Counted from the stretch's first letter, positions 24,258 to 33,532 are shown. The stretch is DNA of 64,000 bases from Acidimicrobiia bacterium (GCA_030584185.1 CP129495.1:1013608-1077607), one strand, 5' to 3'. Translations and numbers: made by a program. The notes: generated from the letters alone by a model not told the origin.

Positions 24258-25586
24258 TCAGCCCTCGGCGCCCCCGGTGAAGTTCCAGGAGTCGAGGCGC
24301 AGCGAAGGCGCCCGCACCAGGCCGGGACCGAACTCGGAGTCGGCGTAGCGCAGGTCGTCGCCGACGGCGGCCACGTTCCCCGGCCCCAGCGCCTTCACGA
24401 ACGACTGGGTGAAGCGCAGGTTCGTGATCGCCCCGGTGATCACGCCGTGCTCGATCATGAAGGTCCCGTTGCGGGTCAACCCGGTGACGACCTGGCTCTT
24501 CGGGTCGAGGATGCGGCAGTAGTTGAATGTGGCCACGTACACGCCGCGTTCCACGCCGGCGATCAGGTCGTCGACCGACGCCGCCCCCGGCCGCACCACG
24601 ACGTGGCCCGCCAGCGGGCCGTATGCGCTCGACTGCTCCCAGGCGTGACCGGTGGAGTTGGCCCCCACCTTGCCTGCGGTGCGACGGTCGTGGACGACGG
24701 CGGTCGTGACCCCGGCGTCGACCAGGGTCAGCGGCGCCTTGGCCACACCCTCGGCGTCGAAGGGAGCCCCCACGGCTTCGCCGTCCAGCGGGTCGTCGAC
24801 GATGGTGATCGCCGGGTCGAACTGCTGGTCGCCGATGGCGACGAACGACTGGCCCTCCCCCACCGCCTTGCCGTTGAACCCGTAGAAGTCGAGGAAGATG
24901 GCGATGGTGGCCACCGCCTCCGGGGCAAGCACCACTTGGTACTCGCCCGGCTTGAGGTCGAAGGCGTTCATCCCCCGTCGGGCCCGGTCGGCGGCGAGGG
25001 CGCCGGCGGCGGCGCCGTCGAGGGCGGCGAGGGCGCGCGAGGTCTGATGGGCGGAACCGGCGCTCTCCCCGGTCTGATGGATGCCGTCGATCGTGGCGCG
25101 GCTTCCCCGGTAGGAGCCAGCCCGGCCGTTGCTGTTGGCAAACGCCGCCTCGAAGGAGTCCGAGTCGCAGAACCCGGCCGCCAGCATCCCCTCGCCGGCT
25201 GCGACGAAGTCGGCCACCACCCCGGCGCGGCCCGCAGGGGTGGCATCGACCGTCGACGGGTCGGAGAAGTCGCCGTCGCCGGCGTGCCCGGCAGGAGCCA
25301 CCCCCGGCCAGTCGTGGTCGACAGGCTGCGTGGCCGCCACGGTGAGTGCGTCCTCGGCGAGCCGGGCGAGGGAGGCGTCGTCGGCCCGGTTGCCGGTGAC
25401 CGCAGCCACCCTGCCACCGTCGGCCACCCGCAGGCGCACCCTGGTGTATTCGGACCCGACGTTCTGGTGGATGAAGGAGTTGGCGAACCGGGTCAGCTCC
25501 TCGCGACCGAAGGTGACGATCGCCTCGGCCTCGGCGCGGTCGCCCACCATCTCGACGACACGGCGCGCCGCCTCCTGCGGGTTCAT
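24258..25586 (-). CDS. tldE: TldE/PmbA-family metalloprotease subunit
   Basis: 442 residues. Partner of TldD in the TldD/TldE protease, which trims peptides and processes some modified peptides (for example microcin B17 in E. coli). TldE lacks its own zinc site. The family features are an N-terminal helix with AIVTFGREELTRFANS and a C-terminal segment with NYCRILDPKSQVVTGLTRNGTF-like beta strands. Its ATG overlaps the tldD stop (ATGA), so the pair is coupled. Confidence 0.9.
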   Translation of the reverse strand: MNPQEAARRVVEMVGDRAEAEAIVTFGREELTRFANSFIHQNVGSEYTRVRLRVADGGRVAAVTGNRADDASLARLAEDALTVAATQPVDHDWPGVAPAGHAGDGDFSDPSTVDATPAGRAGVVADFVAAGEGMLAAGFCDSDSFEAAFANSNGRAGSYRGSRATIDGIHQTGESAGSAHQTSRALAALDGAAAGALAADRARRGMNAFDLKPGEYQVVLAPEAVATIAIFLDFYGFNGKAVGEGQSFVAIGDQQFDPAITIVDDPLDGEAVGAPFDAEGVAKAPLTLVDAGVTTAVVHDRRTAGKVGANSTGHAWEQSSAYGPLAGHVVVRPGAASVDDLIAGVERGVYVATFNYCRILDPKSQVVTGLTRNGTFMIEHGVITGAITNLRFTQSFVKALGPGNVAAVGDDLRYADSEFGPGLVRAPSLRLDSWNFTGGAEG

Positions 25587-27022
25587 CCCCGCACCCCCAC
25601 CCTCACCTCGGCGAACCGGCCCGGTGATGCCGAGTGCCCGGTGTGGGCCACCTGCATCGGCTGGCCCTTGCCGCAGTTGGGGGTGCCCCAATGCACCCAC
25701 TCCGCCGCCCCACCGAGCATGTCCAGCTGCGCCCAGAAGCGGGGTGTGATCCCGGTGTAGGTCGGGTTCTTGATCATCCTCCCCAGCCGGCCGTCGACGA
25801 TCTCCCAGCCGATCTCGCAGCCGAACTGGAAGTTGAGCCTCTTGTCGTCGATCGACCACGAGCGGTTGGTGGACATGAGCACCCCCCGCCGGGTCTCGGC
25901 GATCATCTCCTCGACCGACGAGGCCCCCGGGAGCAACCCGACGTTGGTCATCCGCACCATCGGCAGCCGGTCGTAGCCGTCGGCTCGCACCATCCCTCCC
26001 GGCGGGAGTCCGGCGATGGCCGCCGAGTCGCGCCCGGAGAGCACCCCCACCCACAGCCCGGCGTCGACGATGGGCACCCGTTGCGCCGGGGTCCCCTCGT
26101 CGTCGAACCCGAAGGTCCCCAACGCCCCGGGAAGGGTGGCGTCGGCGGTGATGTTCATCAGGTCGGACCCGTAGCGGTGACGGCCCAGCTCTTCGAGGCG
26201 TAGGTGCGAGGTCCCGGCGAAGGCCGCCTCCCATCCGAGTATCCGATCCAGCTCGATGGCGTGGCCCACCGACTCGTGGATCTGCAGGGCCAGCTGGCTG
26301 GCCTCGAGGATGATGGTCATCTCCCCTTCGGGGCACTGCTCGGCGTCGAGGAGGGCTGCTGCCTCCTCGGCGATGCGGCCGGCGTTGGCGGCGTACTCCC
26401 ACTTGCGCACCGTCTCGTACCCGCCGGTCTCGTACTGGCCGAACGACTGCGGGTAGGAGCGGCGCTGGGTCTCCGACTCGCCGATGGCGGTGGCGTCGAA
26501 TCCGCCGCCACACTCCACGAGGTGCTGGTGGATGCGGTGGCCCTGGGAGGACACGAACCACTTGTGGGTGTCCCACGCCCCGAACGACGCTCGGGCGAGG
26601 CGGATCCGGTCGACGGCCGCCATCTCCTCGGTGACCGTCACCAGCAGATCCACCTTCTCGGAGAGCGGCACCTCGAGCGGCGGTTCCTGGTGCGGGGTCT
26701 CGTAGGAGGCCTCCACCACCGGCACGTCGGCCAGCTCAAACAGCGGTCCGGGCACGGCGGCCGAGGCCTTGGCGATCTCGGCGGCGCGATGTCCTGCCGA
26801 ACGCAGGCCCTCTGCCGACAGGTCGTGGGTCCCGAAGAAGCCCCAGGATGATCCGAACATGGCGCGTACGCCCACGCCGACCGACTCGATGCGATCCAGG
26901 CCCTCCACGTTGCCGTTGAGCACCTCGATGTTCTCCGCCCTGGCCTCCACGAAGCGGGCGTCGGCGTAGGTGGCACCTGCGGCCAGGGCCGCCTCCACTG
27001 CTGCTGTTGCCGGGTCGAACAT
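25583..27022 (-). CDS. tldD: TldD-family metalloprotease
   Basis: 479 residues. The zinc motif HESVGHAIELDR (HExxxH) lies at about residues 255-266, with a Cys-containing tail (GTPNCGKGQPM) typical of TldD. With TldE it forms the heterodimeric protease. The start codon is preceded at 9 nt by TAGCGT on the minus strand, compatible with the leaderless pattern. No modified-peptide precursor is recognisable next to it. Confidence 0.9.
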   Translation of the reverse strand: MFDPATAAVEAALAAGATYADARFVEARAENIEVLNGNVEGLDRIESVGVGVRAMFGSSWGFFGTHDLSAEGLRSAGHRAAEIAKASAAVPGPLFELADVPVVEASYETPHQEPPLEVPLSEKVDLLVTVTEEMAAVDRIRLARASFGAWDTHKWFVSSQGHRIHQHLVECGGGFDATAIGESETQRRSYPQSFGQYETGGYETVRKWEYAANAGRIAEEAAALLDAEQCPEGEMTIILEASQLALQIHESVGHAIELDRILGWEAAFAGTSHLRLEELGRHRYGSDLMNITADATLPGALGTFGFDDEGTPAQRVPIVDAGLWVGVLSGRDSAAIAGLPPGGMVRADGYDRLPMVRMTNVGLLPGASSVEEMIAETRRGVLMSTNRSWSIDDKRLNFQFGCEIGWEIVDGRLGRMIKNPTYTGITPRFWAQLDMLGGAAEWVHWGTPNCGKGQPMQVAHTGHSASPGRFAEVRVGVRG

Positions 27023-27063
27023 GCCGGAGGCACGCTACCCGATCGGACGGGAGGTTCCCACCC

Positions 27064-28197
27064 TCAGATCCCGGTGGCGGTGTCCACGATCAGCTCGTCC
27101 ACCACCGCCTGCAGTGCCTCCCGGTCCGACGCGCCACCGCCGAGAGCGCTGCGATATGTGGCCACCTGTCGGTCGGCGCTGGTGCCGGTACCGACGATGT
27201 CCCGGGCGCCCTCCACCTCGGCCAGGCATCCCAGGGCCTCGGCCTCCTCCCCGACCAATTCCACCAGCTCGTCGATCAGGTCGGCGAACGGGACCAACAT
27301 CCCTCGACCGAAGTCCATCAGCTCGGCCTCGGTGCCGTACCGTTGTGCCCTCCACACGTTCTCGGAAACCAGCATCGGGGCGTAGTTGCGCCACCGCTGG
27401 TTGCGCCGGCGCAGGCCGTAGAGCATGGCCAGGATCGACTGGTAGAGGGCGGCGACGGTGATGCCGTCGTCGAGCCGGGTGCACACGTCGGCGATCCGCA
27501 TCTCCAGCGTCTCGTAGCGGGCCGAGGGGCGGACATCCCACCACAGCTTGGTGGCGTCATCCATCAGACCCGCCCCCACCAGGACATCCAGGTGGCGTTG
27601 GTACTCGGCCCAGGACGAGAAGTGCTCCGGTAGCCCGGTTCGGGGCAGGGAGCGGAACACCGAGATCCGGTACGACTTGAGTCCGCTCTCCAGGCCGTGC
27701 CAGAACGGAGACGACGTGCTCAGTGCCAGCAGGTGGGGAAGGAAGTAGGAGACGCCGTTCATCAGGTCGATCCGCAGCTCGGGGTCCTCGATCCCCACGT
27801 GGACGTGCATCCCGCAGATCACAAGGCGGCGGGCGACCACCTGGAGGTCCTTGGCCAGCATCAGGTACCGCTCCTTCTCGGTCACCTCCTGCTCGGCCCA
27901 ATCGGCGAAGGGATGCGTCGAGGCGGCGATGAGCCGCATCCCGTGAGCCTCGGCGACACCGATCAGCTCGCCTCGCAGCCGCGCCAGGTCGCTTCGCGCC
28001 TCGGGAACGGTGGCGCACACCCGGGTCCCCACCTCCACCTGCGCCTTGAGGAACTCGGGGGTCACCTGCTGGCCGAGGATCTCGCGACAGGCGTCCATCA
28101 CCGCGTCGCCCGGATCGCGCACCAGATCGCGCGTGACCGGGTCGACCAGCAGGTACTCCTCCTCGATGCCCACGGTGAAGGCGGGACGCGGCGGCAT
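27064..28197 (-). CDS. Carboxylate-amine ligase of the GCS2 family (YbdK-like)
   Basis: 377 residues. ATP-grasp-like glutamate-cysteine ligase type 2 fold: GIEEEYLLVD at the N terminus (metal/ATP Glu residues), GMHVHVGI, and ARYETLEMRIADVCTRLDD. E. coli YbdK has weak glutamate-cysteine ligase activity; in actinobacteria that use mycothiol the true role is unclear. ATG 28195-28197 follows AGGAG. Confidence 0.88.
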   Translation of the reverse strand: MPPRPAFTVGIEEEYLLVDPVTRDLVRDPGDAVMDACREILGQQVTPEFLKAQVEVGTRVCATVPEARSDLARLRGELIGVAEAHGMRLIAASTHPFADWAEQEVTEKERYLMLAKDLQVVARRLVICGMHVHVGIEDPELRIDLMNGVSYFLPHLLALSTSSPFWHGLESGLKSYRISVFRSLPRTGLPEHFSSWAEYQRHLDVLVGAGLMDDATKLWWDVRPSARYETLEMRIADVCTRLDDGITVAALYQSILAMLYGLRRRNQRWRNYAPMLVSENVWRAQRYGTEAELMDFGRGMLVPFADLIDELVELVGEEAEALGCLAEVEGARDIVGTGTSADRQVATYRSALGGGASDREALQAVVDELIVDTATGI

Positions 28198-28259
28198 TCA
28201 TCTCCTAATCGGCTGGGCGAACCATACCGAGCGACCCGACGCGTCGGACTCCCCGGGAG

Positions 28260-28265
28260 TACCGT
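28260..28265 (+). promoter_or_regulatory. -10 box of the SH3-domain membrane-protein gene
   Basis: TACCGT, 6 nt before ATG 28272. Confidence 0.5.
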
Positions 28266-28271
28266 TGCGTC

Positions 28272-29432
28272 ATGGCTACCAAGGCAACCACCCCGGAACC
28301 GACACCGCTTGACAAGATCGCCGAGTGGGCGCGCGCCGAAGAAGGCGTCTCCGTCGCCGACGACGGCACCATCACCGTGGAGGGGGACAGCGAGCTGACC
28401 ATCGCCGTCAGCGCCGACGACGAGCGCATCTCGATGGTGCACGAGCACGCCGAGACGACCTCGGATCCGGCTCGAGTCGCCGCAGTGCGCGCCGCCCTGC
28501 CCGGACGGGGCTCCCCGGTGACCGGCACGCTCAGTGCCGGTCGTACCCGCCTCACCGCCACCCTCACCTCCACCCTGTACGTCGACGGGCTGAACCGCCA
28601 GGCGTTCGTGACCGGCCTCAACGGGCTGATCGCCGCAGCCGACGCGCTGACCACGGCTTCGGCCGATAGCAGGCGGCAGGGCACCGCCGCCCCGACCGCC
28701 GGTGACGAGGCCGTTGCAGACCTCGTCGAGTCTGCGGCCGATGCGGTGGCAGGCGAGGCGGGATCGATCGTCCAGGAAGCCCTGTCGGAGGAGGAAGCGG
28801 CTGCACTCGCCGAGGCGGAAGAGGCGGAGGCCCGCGCCGCCGCCGAGGAAGCGGCGGCCCAGCAGGCGGCGCGCGCCGCACAGGCCGCCGCGACGGTCGG
28901 GGCCGCTGTTGGCGCATGGTCACCCACCCACAAGGTTCCCGAAGGTGGGATGCGGGCCTGGCCTGAGCCGAATCCTGCCCTGCCGCCGGCAGCCGACCTG
29001 CAGGCCCGAGTCGAACTGACCATCGCCGAGAAGCGTGGGGACTGGGCTCGGGTGGTCGGGTCCAACGGATGGACCGGATGGGTGGACGCCAGGAGGCTGG
29101 CCCCGATCGGAGCCGCGACGGCGACCCCGGCCTCGTCGGCCGCCGGCGCTTCCGGAGCATCGAGCACGACGTTCCCGATCGCCGCCATAGGCGGAATCGC
29201 CGTCGCCATCGCCGCCTTCCTACCCTGGTTCAGCCTGGACACGTTCGACGCCAACAGCTTCGAGGTCGCCCTCCCGTTCCTATGGGACCTTCATGCTTCC
29301 GGTCAGCCGGCGCTCGGATACCTGGTGGCGGCGCTCGGGGCCCTCGGCCTGCTGGCTCCGTTCGTGGAGCAGATCCCGAGCGGGGCCCGGAGGTTCGCCG
29401 GTGTCGCCTCGGTGGCGGTCGCCGCCCTGTAG
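28272..29432 (+). CDS. SH3-like-domain membrane protein, cut by an in-frame amber codon
   Basis: 386 residues to TAG 29430-29432. Residues 1-135 form an unrecognised alpha/beta domain (two VAxxGTITVEGDSELT-like strands). 140-205 is an Ala/Glu-rich coiled coil (EEEAAALAEAEEAEARAAAE). About 212-275 is a bacterial SH3-like domain (VELTIAEKRGDWARVV, GWTGWVDARRLAP), and 292 onward are TM segments. The same frame continues past the amber codon for 41 codons to TGA 29556-29558, completing one TM segment and adding another (YGVYVALAGGLALMAAP). So the present protein lacks its last membrane hairpin, or the TAG is an error. Confidence 0.75.
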   Translation: MATKATTPEPTPLDKIAEWARAEEGVSVADDGTITVEGDSELTIAVSADDERISMVHEHAETTSDPARVAAVRAALPGRGSPVTGTLSAGRTRLTATLTSTLYVDGLNRQAFVTGLNGLIAAADALTTASADSRRQGTAAPTAGDEAVADLVESAADAVAGEAGSIVQEALSEEEAAALAEAEEAEARAAAEEAAAQQAARAAQAAATVGAAVGAWSPTHKVPEGGMRAWPEPNPALPPAADLQARVELTIAEKRGDWARVVGSNGWTGWVDARRLAPIGAATATPASSAAGASGASSTTFPIAAIGGIAVAIAAFLPWFSLDTFDANSFEVALPFLWDLHASGQPALGYLVAALGALGLLAPFVEQIPSGARRFAGVASVAVAAL

Positions 29433-29554
29433 GTGTTCCAGGTGAACCGAGGGCTGGGCACCGGGCTCGGTGACACGATCGACACCGTCGGCTACGGGGT
29501 GTACGTCGCCCTCGCCGGCGGCCTGGCGTTGATGGCTGCCCCGACGAGCAAGCC

Positions 29555-30331
29555 CTGAGCGGAAGCCCCAGCAGCGACTGGGATCCGGACGGCTACCTCC
29601 GCTTCGGCGGGGCACGGTTCCGTGCCTCCCTCGATCTGGTCGATCGCCTCGTCGGCTCACCGCCCGGCGTCGTGTGGGACCTGGGATGCGGCACCGGGGA
29701 GATCACAGAGGCTCTCGCCAGACGCTTTCCGGCTGCTCGGGTGCTCGGAATCGATTCGTCACCGGAGATGCTCTCGCGAGCGCGTGAGCGGCAGGGAGTG
29801 GAGTGGGTACAGGGCGACATCCGGACCTGGGACCCCGATGGACCGGTCGATCTGATCTTCTCCAGCGCCGCACTCCATTGGTTGCCCGGTCACGCCGGGC
29901 TGTTCCCCCGGCTGTTCTCGAGACTCTCGCCAGGCGGAAGGTTGGCGGTTCAGATGCCCCGCAACTTCGCCCAGCCGTCCCACACGCTTCTGGCAGAGAC
30001 GGCCCGGGGCGCCAGGTGGGCGGATCGCCTCTCTCACCTTGGCCGGCAGGCACCGGTGGCGTCACCCGACTGGTACCACGACCTGCTGCGGCCCCTGGCC
30101 TCTGTCCTCGACGTCTGGGAGACCACCTACCTGCAGGCGCTCACCGGTGACGACCCGGTGGCGGCCTGGACCCGGTCCACCGCGGCGCGCCCTTACCTGG
30201 AGGCACTGGGCAGCGACGCCGAGGCGTTCATGGAGGAGTACTCGGCTCGGCTCCGCATGGCCTACCCACCACGCCCCGACGGGGTGACGCTCTTCCCCTT
30301 CACCCGCCTCTTCGTCATCGCCGGGGCCTAG
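29555..30331 (+). CDS. SAM-dependent methyltransferase (trans-aconitate methyltransferase-like)
   Basis: The SAM-binding motif I is VVWDLGCGTGEITEAL, followed by ARVLGIDSSPEML (motif II acid) and VDLIFSSAALHWLPG, as in trans-aconitate 2-methyltransferases. Homologues begin with a WDPxxYLxF segment; here DWDPDGYLRFGG is encoded upstream of the first standard start (GTG 29672), and no ATG/GTG/TTG occurs in that frame back to the stop at 29471. CTG 29555, overlapping the TGA of the preceding gene, is the only reasonable start. The 258-residue product is therefore given from there; substrate unproven. Confidence 0.72.
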   Translation: MSGSPSSDWDPDGYLRFGGARFRASLDLVDRLVGSPPGVVWDLGCGTGEITEALARRFPAARVLGIDSSPEMLSRARERQGVEWVQGDIRTWDPDGPVDLIFSSAALHWLPGHAGLFPRLFSRLSPGGRLAVQMPRNFAQPSHTLLAETARGARWADRLSHLGRQAPVASPDWYHDLLRPLASVLDVWETTYLQALTGDDPVAAWTRSTAARPYLEALGSDAEAFMEEYSARLRMAYPPRPDGVTLFPFTRLFVIAGA

Positions 30332-30334
30332 CGT
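30329..30334 (+). promoter_or_regulatory. -10 box of the nitroreductase gene
   Basis: TAGCGT, 6 nt before ATG 30341; it overlaps the stop of the methyltransferase gene. Confidence 0.5.
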
Positions 30335-30340
30335 TCGACC

Positions 30341-30886
30341 ATGGACCCCGAAACCTACGATCGAATCCTCTCGCTGCGAGTGACGCGGGAGTTTCAGGAG
30401 CGTCCCCTCACCGGGGACGAACTGGACGCCATCCTCGAGGCAGGCCGGTGGACCGGATCATCGAAGAACGTCCAGGGATGGGTGTTCGTGGTGATCGAAG
30501 GGCAGCGGAGCCTGGACTCCGTCGCCGAAGCCGGCAGGTTCACCGATCCGGTTCGGAACTCGGCGGCGACCATCGCCTTGGTTCGCACCGCCGCAGGAAA
30601 CGACTTCGACATCGGGCGGGCGGCGCAGAACATGATGCTGGCGGCCGACACCATGGGGATCGGCTCGTGCCCGATCACTCTCCACGATGCCGAGACGGCC
30701 GGCCGAGTCCTCGCGCTCGGTTCCGACGAGGAGTGCCGCTGGGTGATCGCCTTCGGATTCCCCGACCGACAAAGGGAGGCGGAGTCCAGGGAACGGCGAC
30801 GTGCCTCGGGAATGGCCGGCCGCAGGGCGCGTGAAGAAGTGTTTCGCCGGCTCGCCGACCAAGACGGTCAGCCTCGCAGCACCTGA
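30341..30886 (+). CDS. Nitroreductase-family protein
   Basis: 181 residues. FMN-binding nitroreductase fold: RVTREFQERPLTGDELDAIL at the N terminus (phosphate-contacting Arg residues), GSSKNVQGWVFVVI, and the GRAAQNMMLAADTMGIGSC helix. Substrate unknown. Overlaps the converging xdhC-like gene by 19 bp at the 3' end. Confidence 0.85.
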   Translation: MDPETYDRILSLRVTREFQERPLTGDELDAILEAGRWTGSSKNVQGWVFVVIEGQRSLDSVAEAGRFTDPVRNSAATIALVRTAAGNDFDIGRAAQNMMLAADTMGIGSCPITLHDAETAGRVLALGSDEECRWVIAFGFPDRQREAESRERRRASGMAGRRAREEVFRRLADQDGQPRST

Positions 30887-31578
30887 ACCATCTCGGCGAG
30901 GATCGCCACCGCGATCTCACCCGGCGTCACCGCCCCGATCGCCAGGCCGACCGGGCCGTGGAGCCTGACGAGGTCGGCCTCGGCACAGCCGGACGCCAGA
31001 AGACGCTCCAGACGCTCCCGGTGGGTAGAACGCGACCCGAGCACCCCCACGTAGCGCGGATCGGCGCCGAGTACCGCCGGGAGCAGCGAGTCCTCGAACC
31101 GGGCGGCGTGAAGCAGGGAGACCACGAAGCATCCCCCCTCCAGCGGCCGCCGCTCCAGGAGGTCGGCGGGCCACCCGACATCCACGGCGTCGGCGTCGGG
31201 AAAGCGATCGGGGCGGGCATGGGTCGGCCGGGGATCGCCGACGACGACCCGATAACCGGCAACGGCGGCCATCCGGCACAACGCCTCTGCAATCGGTCCC
31301 GCCCCGAAGATCCGCAGCGTCGGCGGTGGCGCCACCACCTCGAAGAACACCTCCACCCCGTTCACCAAGGCAAGCATCGAACGGCGAGAGGCCGCCGCCT
31401 CTGCAACCCGGCGGCGCAGACCGTCCTCCATCCCCGATGGAAGATTGCCGGCGAGTCGTTCTCCAGAGTCGTCGAACAGCGTTCGGATGCCGATGGCATC
31501 GCCGCCGAGGACGGTCGCAAGAACTCCGGTGAGCCCTTCGGCGGCAAGGCGGGCGGCGGCGGAAAGGGGATCGGTCAC
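30868..31578 (-). CDS. XdhC C-terminal (Rossmann) domain protein
   Basis: 236 residues. The XdhC_C domain is evident: LRIFGAGPIAEALCRMAAVAGYRVVVGD (GxGxxA nucleotide motif), DAVDVGW, FVVSLLHAARFED, YVGVLGSRSTHRERL and LHGPVGLAIGAVTPGEIAVAI. XdhC-type proteins insert sulfurated molybdenum cofactor into xanthine-dehydrogenase-family enzymes. GTG 31576-31578 overlaps the upstream stop (GTGA). The usual N-terminal XdhC/CoxI domain is a separate gene here. No xdhAB/coxLMS genes are in the window. Confidence 0.85.
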   Translation of the reverse strand: MTDPLSAAARLAAEGLTGVLATVLGGDAIGIRTLFDDSGERLAGNLPSGMEDGLRRRVAEAAASRRSMLALVNGVEVFFEVVAPPPTLRIFGAGPIAEALCRMAAVAGYRVVVGDPRPTHARPDRFPDADAVDVGWPADLLERRPLEGGCFVVSLLHAARFEDSLLPAVLGADPRYVGVLGSRSTHRERLERLLASGCAEADLVRLHGPVGLAIGAVTPGEIAVAILAEMVQVLRG

Positions 31579-31889
31579 CAGCGGTCCACGAACACCCGGA
31601 TGGTGCCGCCGCAGGCGAGGCCCACCTCGAAGGCTGCGTCGTCGGAGATGCCGTAGTCGAGAAGCCGGGGTGGGCCGCCGCCGATGACCTCCTGAGCGTG
31701 GGCGATGACGTCGCCCTCGACGCATCCGGCGCTCACCGAGCCGTGCACATCACCCGCCGACGACACCAGCAGGCGCGACCCCGGCGGGCACGGAGCAGAA
31801 CCTTCGACGGCGACCACGGTGGCCGCCGCCACCGTCCTGCCCTCTGAGGCCCAGGCATCCCGCACCGCCACGTCGTCTTGCAGCCCCAT
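31575..31889 (-). CDS. XdhC/CoxI N-terminal domain protein
   Basis: 104 residues covering only the XdhC_CoxI domain: VVAVEGSAPCPPGSRLLVSSAG, GSVSAGCVEGDVI (the conserved Cys of the family) and GLACGGTIRVFVD. With the overlapping downstream gene it makes up a two-gene XdhC. In most organisms these domains are fused. Confidence 0.85.
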   Translation of the reverse strand: MGLQDDVAVRDAWASEGRTVAAATVVAVEGSAPCPPGSRLLVSSAGDVHGSVSAGCVEGDVIAHAQEVIGGGPPRLLDYGISDDAAFEVGLACGGTIRVFVDRW

Positions 31890-31963
31890 CGGGCAAGTAT
31901 CCCAGGACGCACAACACCCCGGGGCCTCCTATCCTCCCGGGGCCACCTCCGGTCGCCCCCTCC

Positions 31964-33532
31964 ATGCGCAGCTCCTTCGACGCACTCACGGTCTTCGACC
32001 CCCGGCGCAGTCGACGCTTTCGTCGTCGGCGCAACTGGGGTCAGCTCACCCTGCGACTGCTGACCGTCCTCGCACTGGTTGGAACCCTGGTCGGAGGCTG
32101 GGTGATCTTCCGCTCCATGACCGGCATCGATCCGGTGCCACTGCGGGTGCTGGGAGCCGAGGGCCGGCCCCTGGGCGGGGCGCTCGTGGCAGGCGACAAC
32201 GGGGCCGAAGCAGCCACCGATGCCGGCGGCCTGGCCCGCCTGCCCTTTGAGGTCCCGGCGACCCTCACCGTCACCGCCGACGGCTACGTACCCGCCGTGT
32301 TCACCGTCGAGGCCCTTCCCATCCAGGGAGCGTTGGCCCTTCAGATGGAGCCGCTGGTGCTTCAGGGGCGGGTCGTCGACAGCAACGGGAACGGCGTGGT
32401 CGGAGCCGCCGTCACCATCGGGGAGCACTCCGTGACGACCGGGCAGTTCGGGGCGTTCGAGATCGTCGAGGCCATGCCGGGCACGGTCAGGGTCGAGAAG
32501 GCAGCCTGGGAGCCTGCCGAGGCCGAGTGGGATGGCAGCCGCAAGCGATTCGACGTGACCATGGACGCCTTCATGGTGCGGGCGCTGCGTGTCGAAGAGG
32601 ACACCGCCGGCGACGATGCCGCCTTTGCCCGCATCCTCGACATGGCCGACGCCTCCACGGTGAACGCCCTGGTGTTCGACACCAAGGAGGAGGAGGGGAA
32701 GGTGCTTCACACCTTCACCGATTACTCCGAGCCCCAGTCGATCGGGGCGCTGCAACCCACCTACGACGCAGCGCAACGACTCGCCGAGATCGAGGAGCAC
32801 GGGTTGTATGCGATCACCCGGATCGTCGTGTTCCAGGACCCCTACGCCTCGCGGTTCCGCAACGAGTGGGCACTGCACAACTCCGAGGACGGCGGGACCT
32901 GGGTGAACGACAGGGGGCTGGGCTGGATGGATCCCACGGACAGAGGCTCGTGGGAGTACCCGATCCAGTTGGGGATCCACGCCTGCCGGCTCGGGTTCGA
33001 CGAGATCCAGTTCGACTACACGCGTTTCCCGACCGACGGCGACATCGAAACCGCCGTCTACGACGACCCCGCCAAGGACACCGCCGAGGGCCGGGTCGAG
33101 GTGATCGCCGCCTTCCTCGCCGAGGCCAGGGAGCGGATCAACGCCGAGGGGTGCGCGGTCTCGGCCGACGTGTTCGCCATCGTCATGTCGGTGCGGGACG
33201 ACCAGGGCATCGGACAGAAGGTGGAGGAGCTGTCCCACGTCGTGGACGCCATCAGCCCGATGGTGTACCCCAGCCACTACGGGCGCGGGTGGCTGAACCT
33301 GGAGAACCCCAACGACCATCCGGCGGAGGTCATCGGCGAGGCTCTGCGCTCCGGCATGATCCGGCTCGAAGGCGGGGCGCTGCTGCGCCCCTGGATCCAG
33401 GGCTTCTCGTGGAGTGCCGACCAGGTGCGCGAGGCTATTGCCACCGTCGACGACCTGCACATGGGCTGGATGCTCTGGAACCAGCTCTCGCTGTACGAGG
33501 AGGAGTGGCTGCCGCCCGATCCGAGCGGCTAG
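31964..33532 (+). CDS. DUF4015 glycoside-hydrolase-like exported protein
   Basis: 522 residues. N-terminal basic region and one TM anchor (LTLRLLTVLALVGTLVGGWV). Two carboxypeptidase-regulatory-like beta domains follow at about 55-200 (GRPLGGALVAGDNGAEAATD; GRVVDSNGNGVVGAAVTIG). The C-terminal 300 residues fit the DUF4015 putative glycoside hydrolase: VNALVFDTKEEEGKV, DEIQFDYTRFPTDGD (acidic active-site-like motif), VSADVFAIVM, DAISPMVYPSHY and LRPWIQGFSW. It probably acts on polysaccharide outside the membrane. Shares 4 bp with the convergent downstream gene. Confidence 0.82.
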   Translation: MRSSFDALTVFDPRRSRRFRRRRNWGQLTLRLLTVLALVGTLVGGWVIFRSMTGIDPVPLRVLGAEGRPLGGALVAGDNGAEAATDAGGLARLPFEVPATLTVTADGYVPAVFTVEALPIQGALALQMEPLVLQGRVVDSNGNGVVGAAVTIGEHSVTTGQFGAFEIVEAMPGTVRVEKAAWEPAEAEWDGSRKRFDVTMDAFMVRALRVEEDTAGDDAAFARILDMADASTVNALVFDTKEEEGKVLHTFTDYSEPQSIGALQPTYDAAQRLAEIEEHGLYAITRIVVFQDPYASRFRNEWALHNSEDGGTWVNDRGLGWMDPTDRGSWEYPIQLGIHACRLGFDEIQFDYTRFPTDGDIETAVYDDPAKDTAEGRVEVIAAFLAEARERINAEGCAVSADVFAIVMSVRDDQGIGQKVEELSHVVDAISPMVYPSHYGRGWLNLENPNDHPAEVIGEALRSGMIRLEGGALLRPWIQGFSWSADQVREAIATVDDLHMGWMLWNQLSLYEEEWLPPDPSG

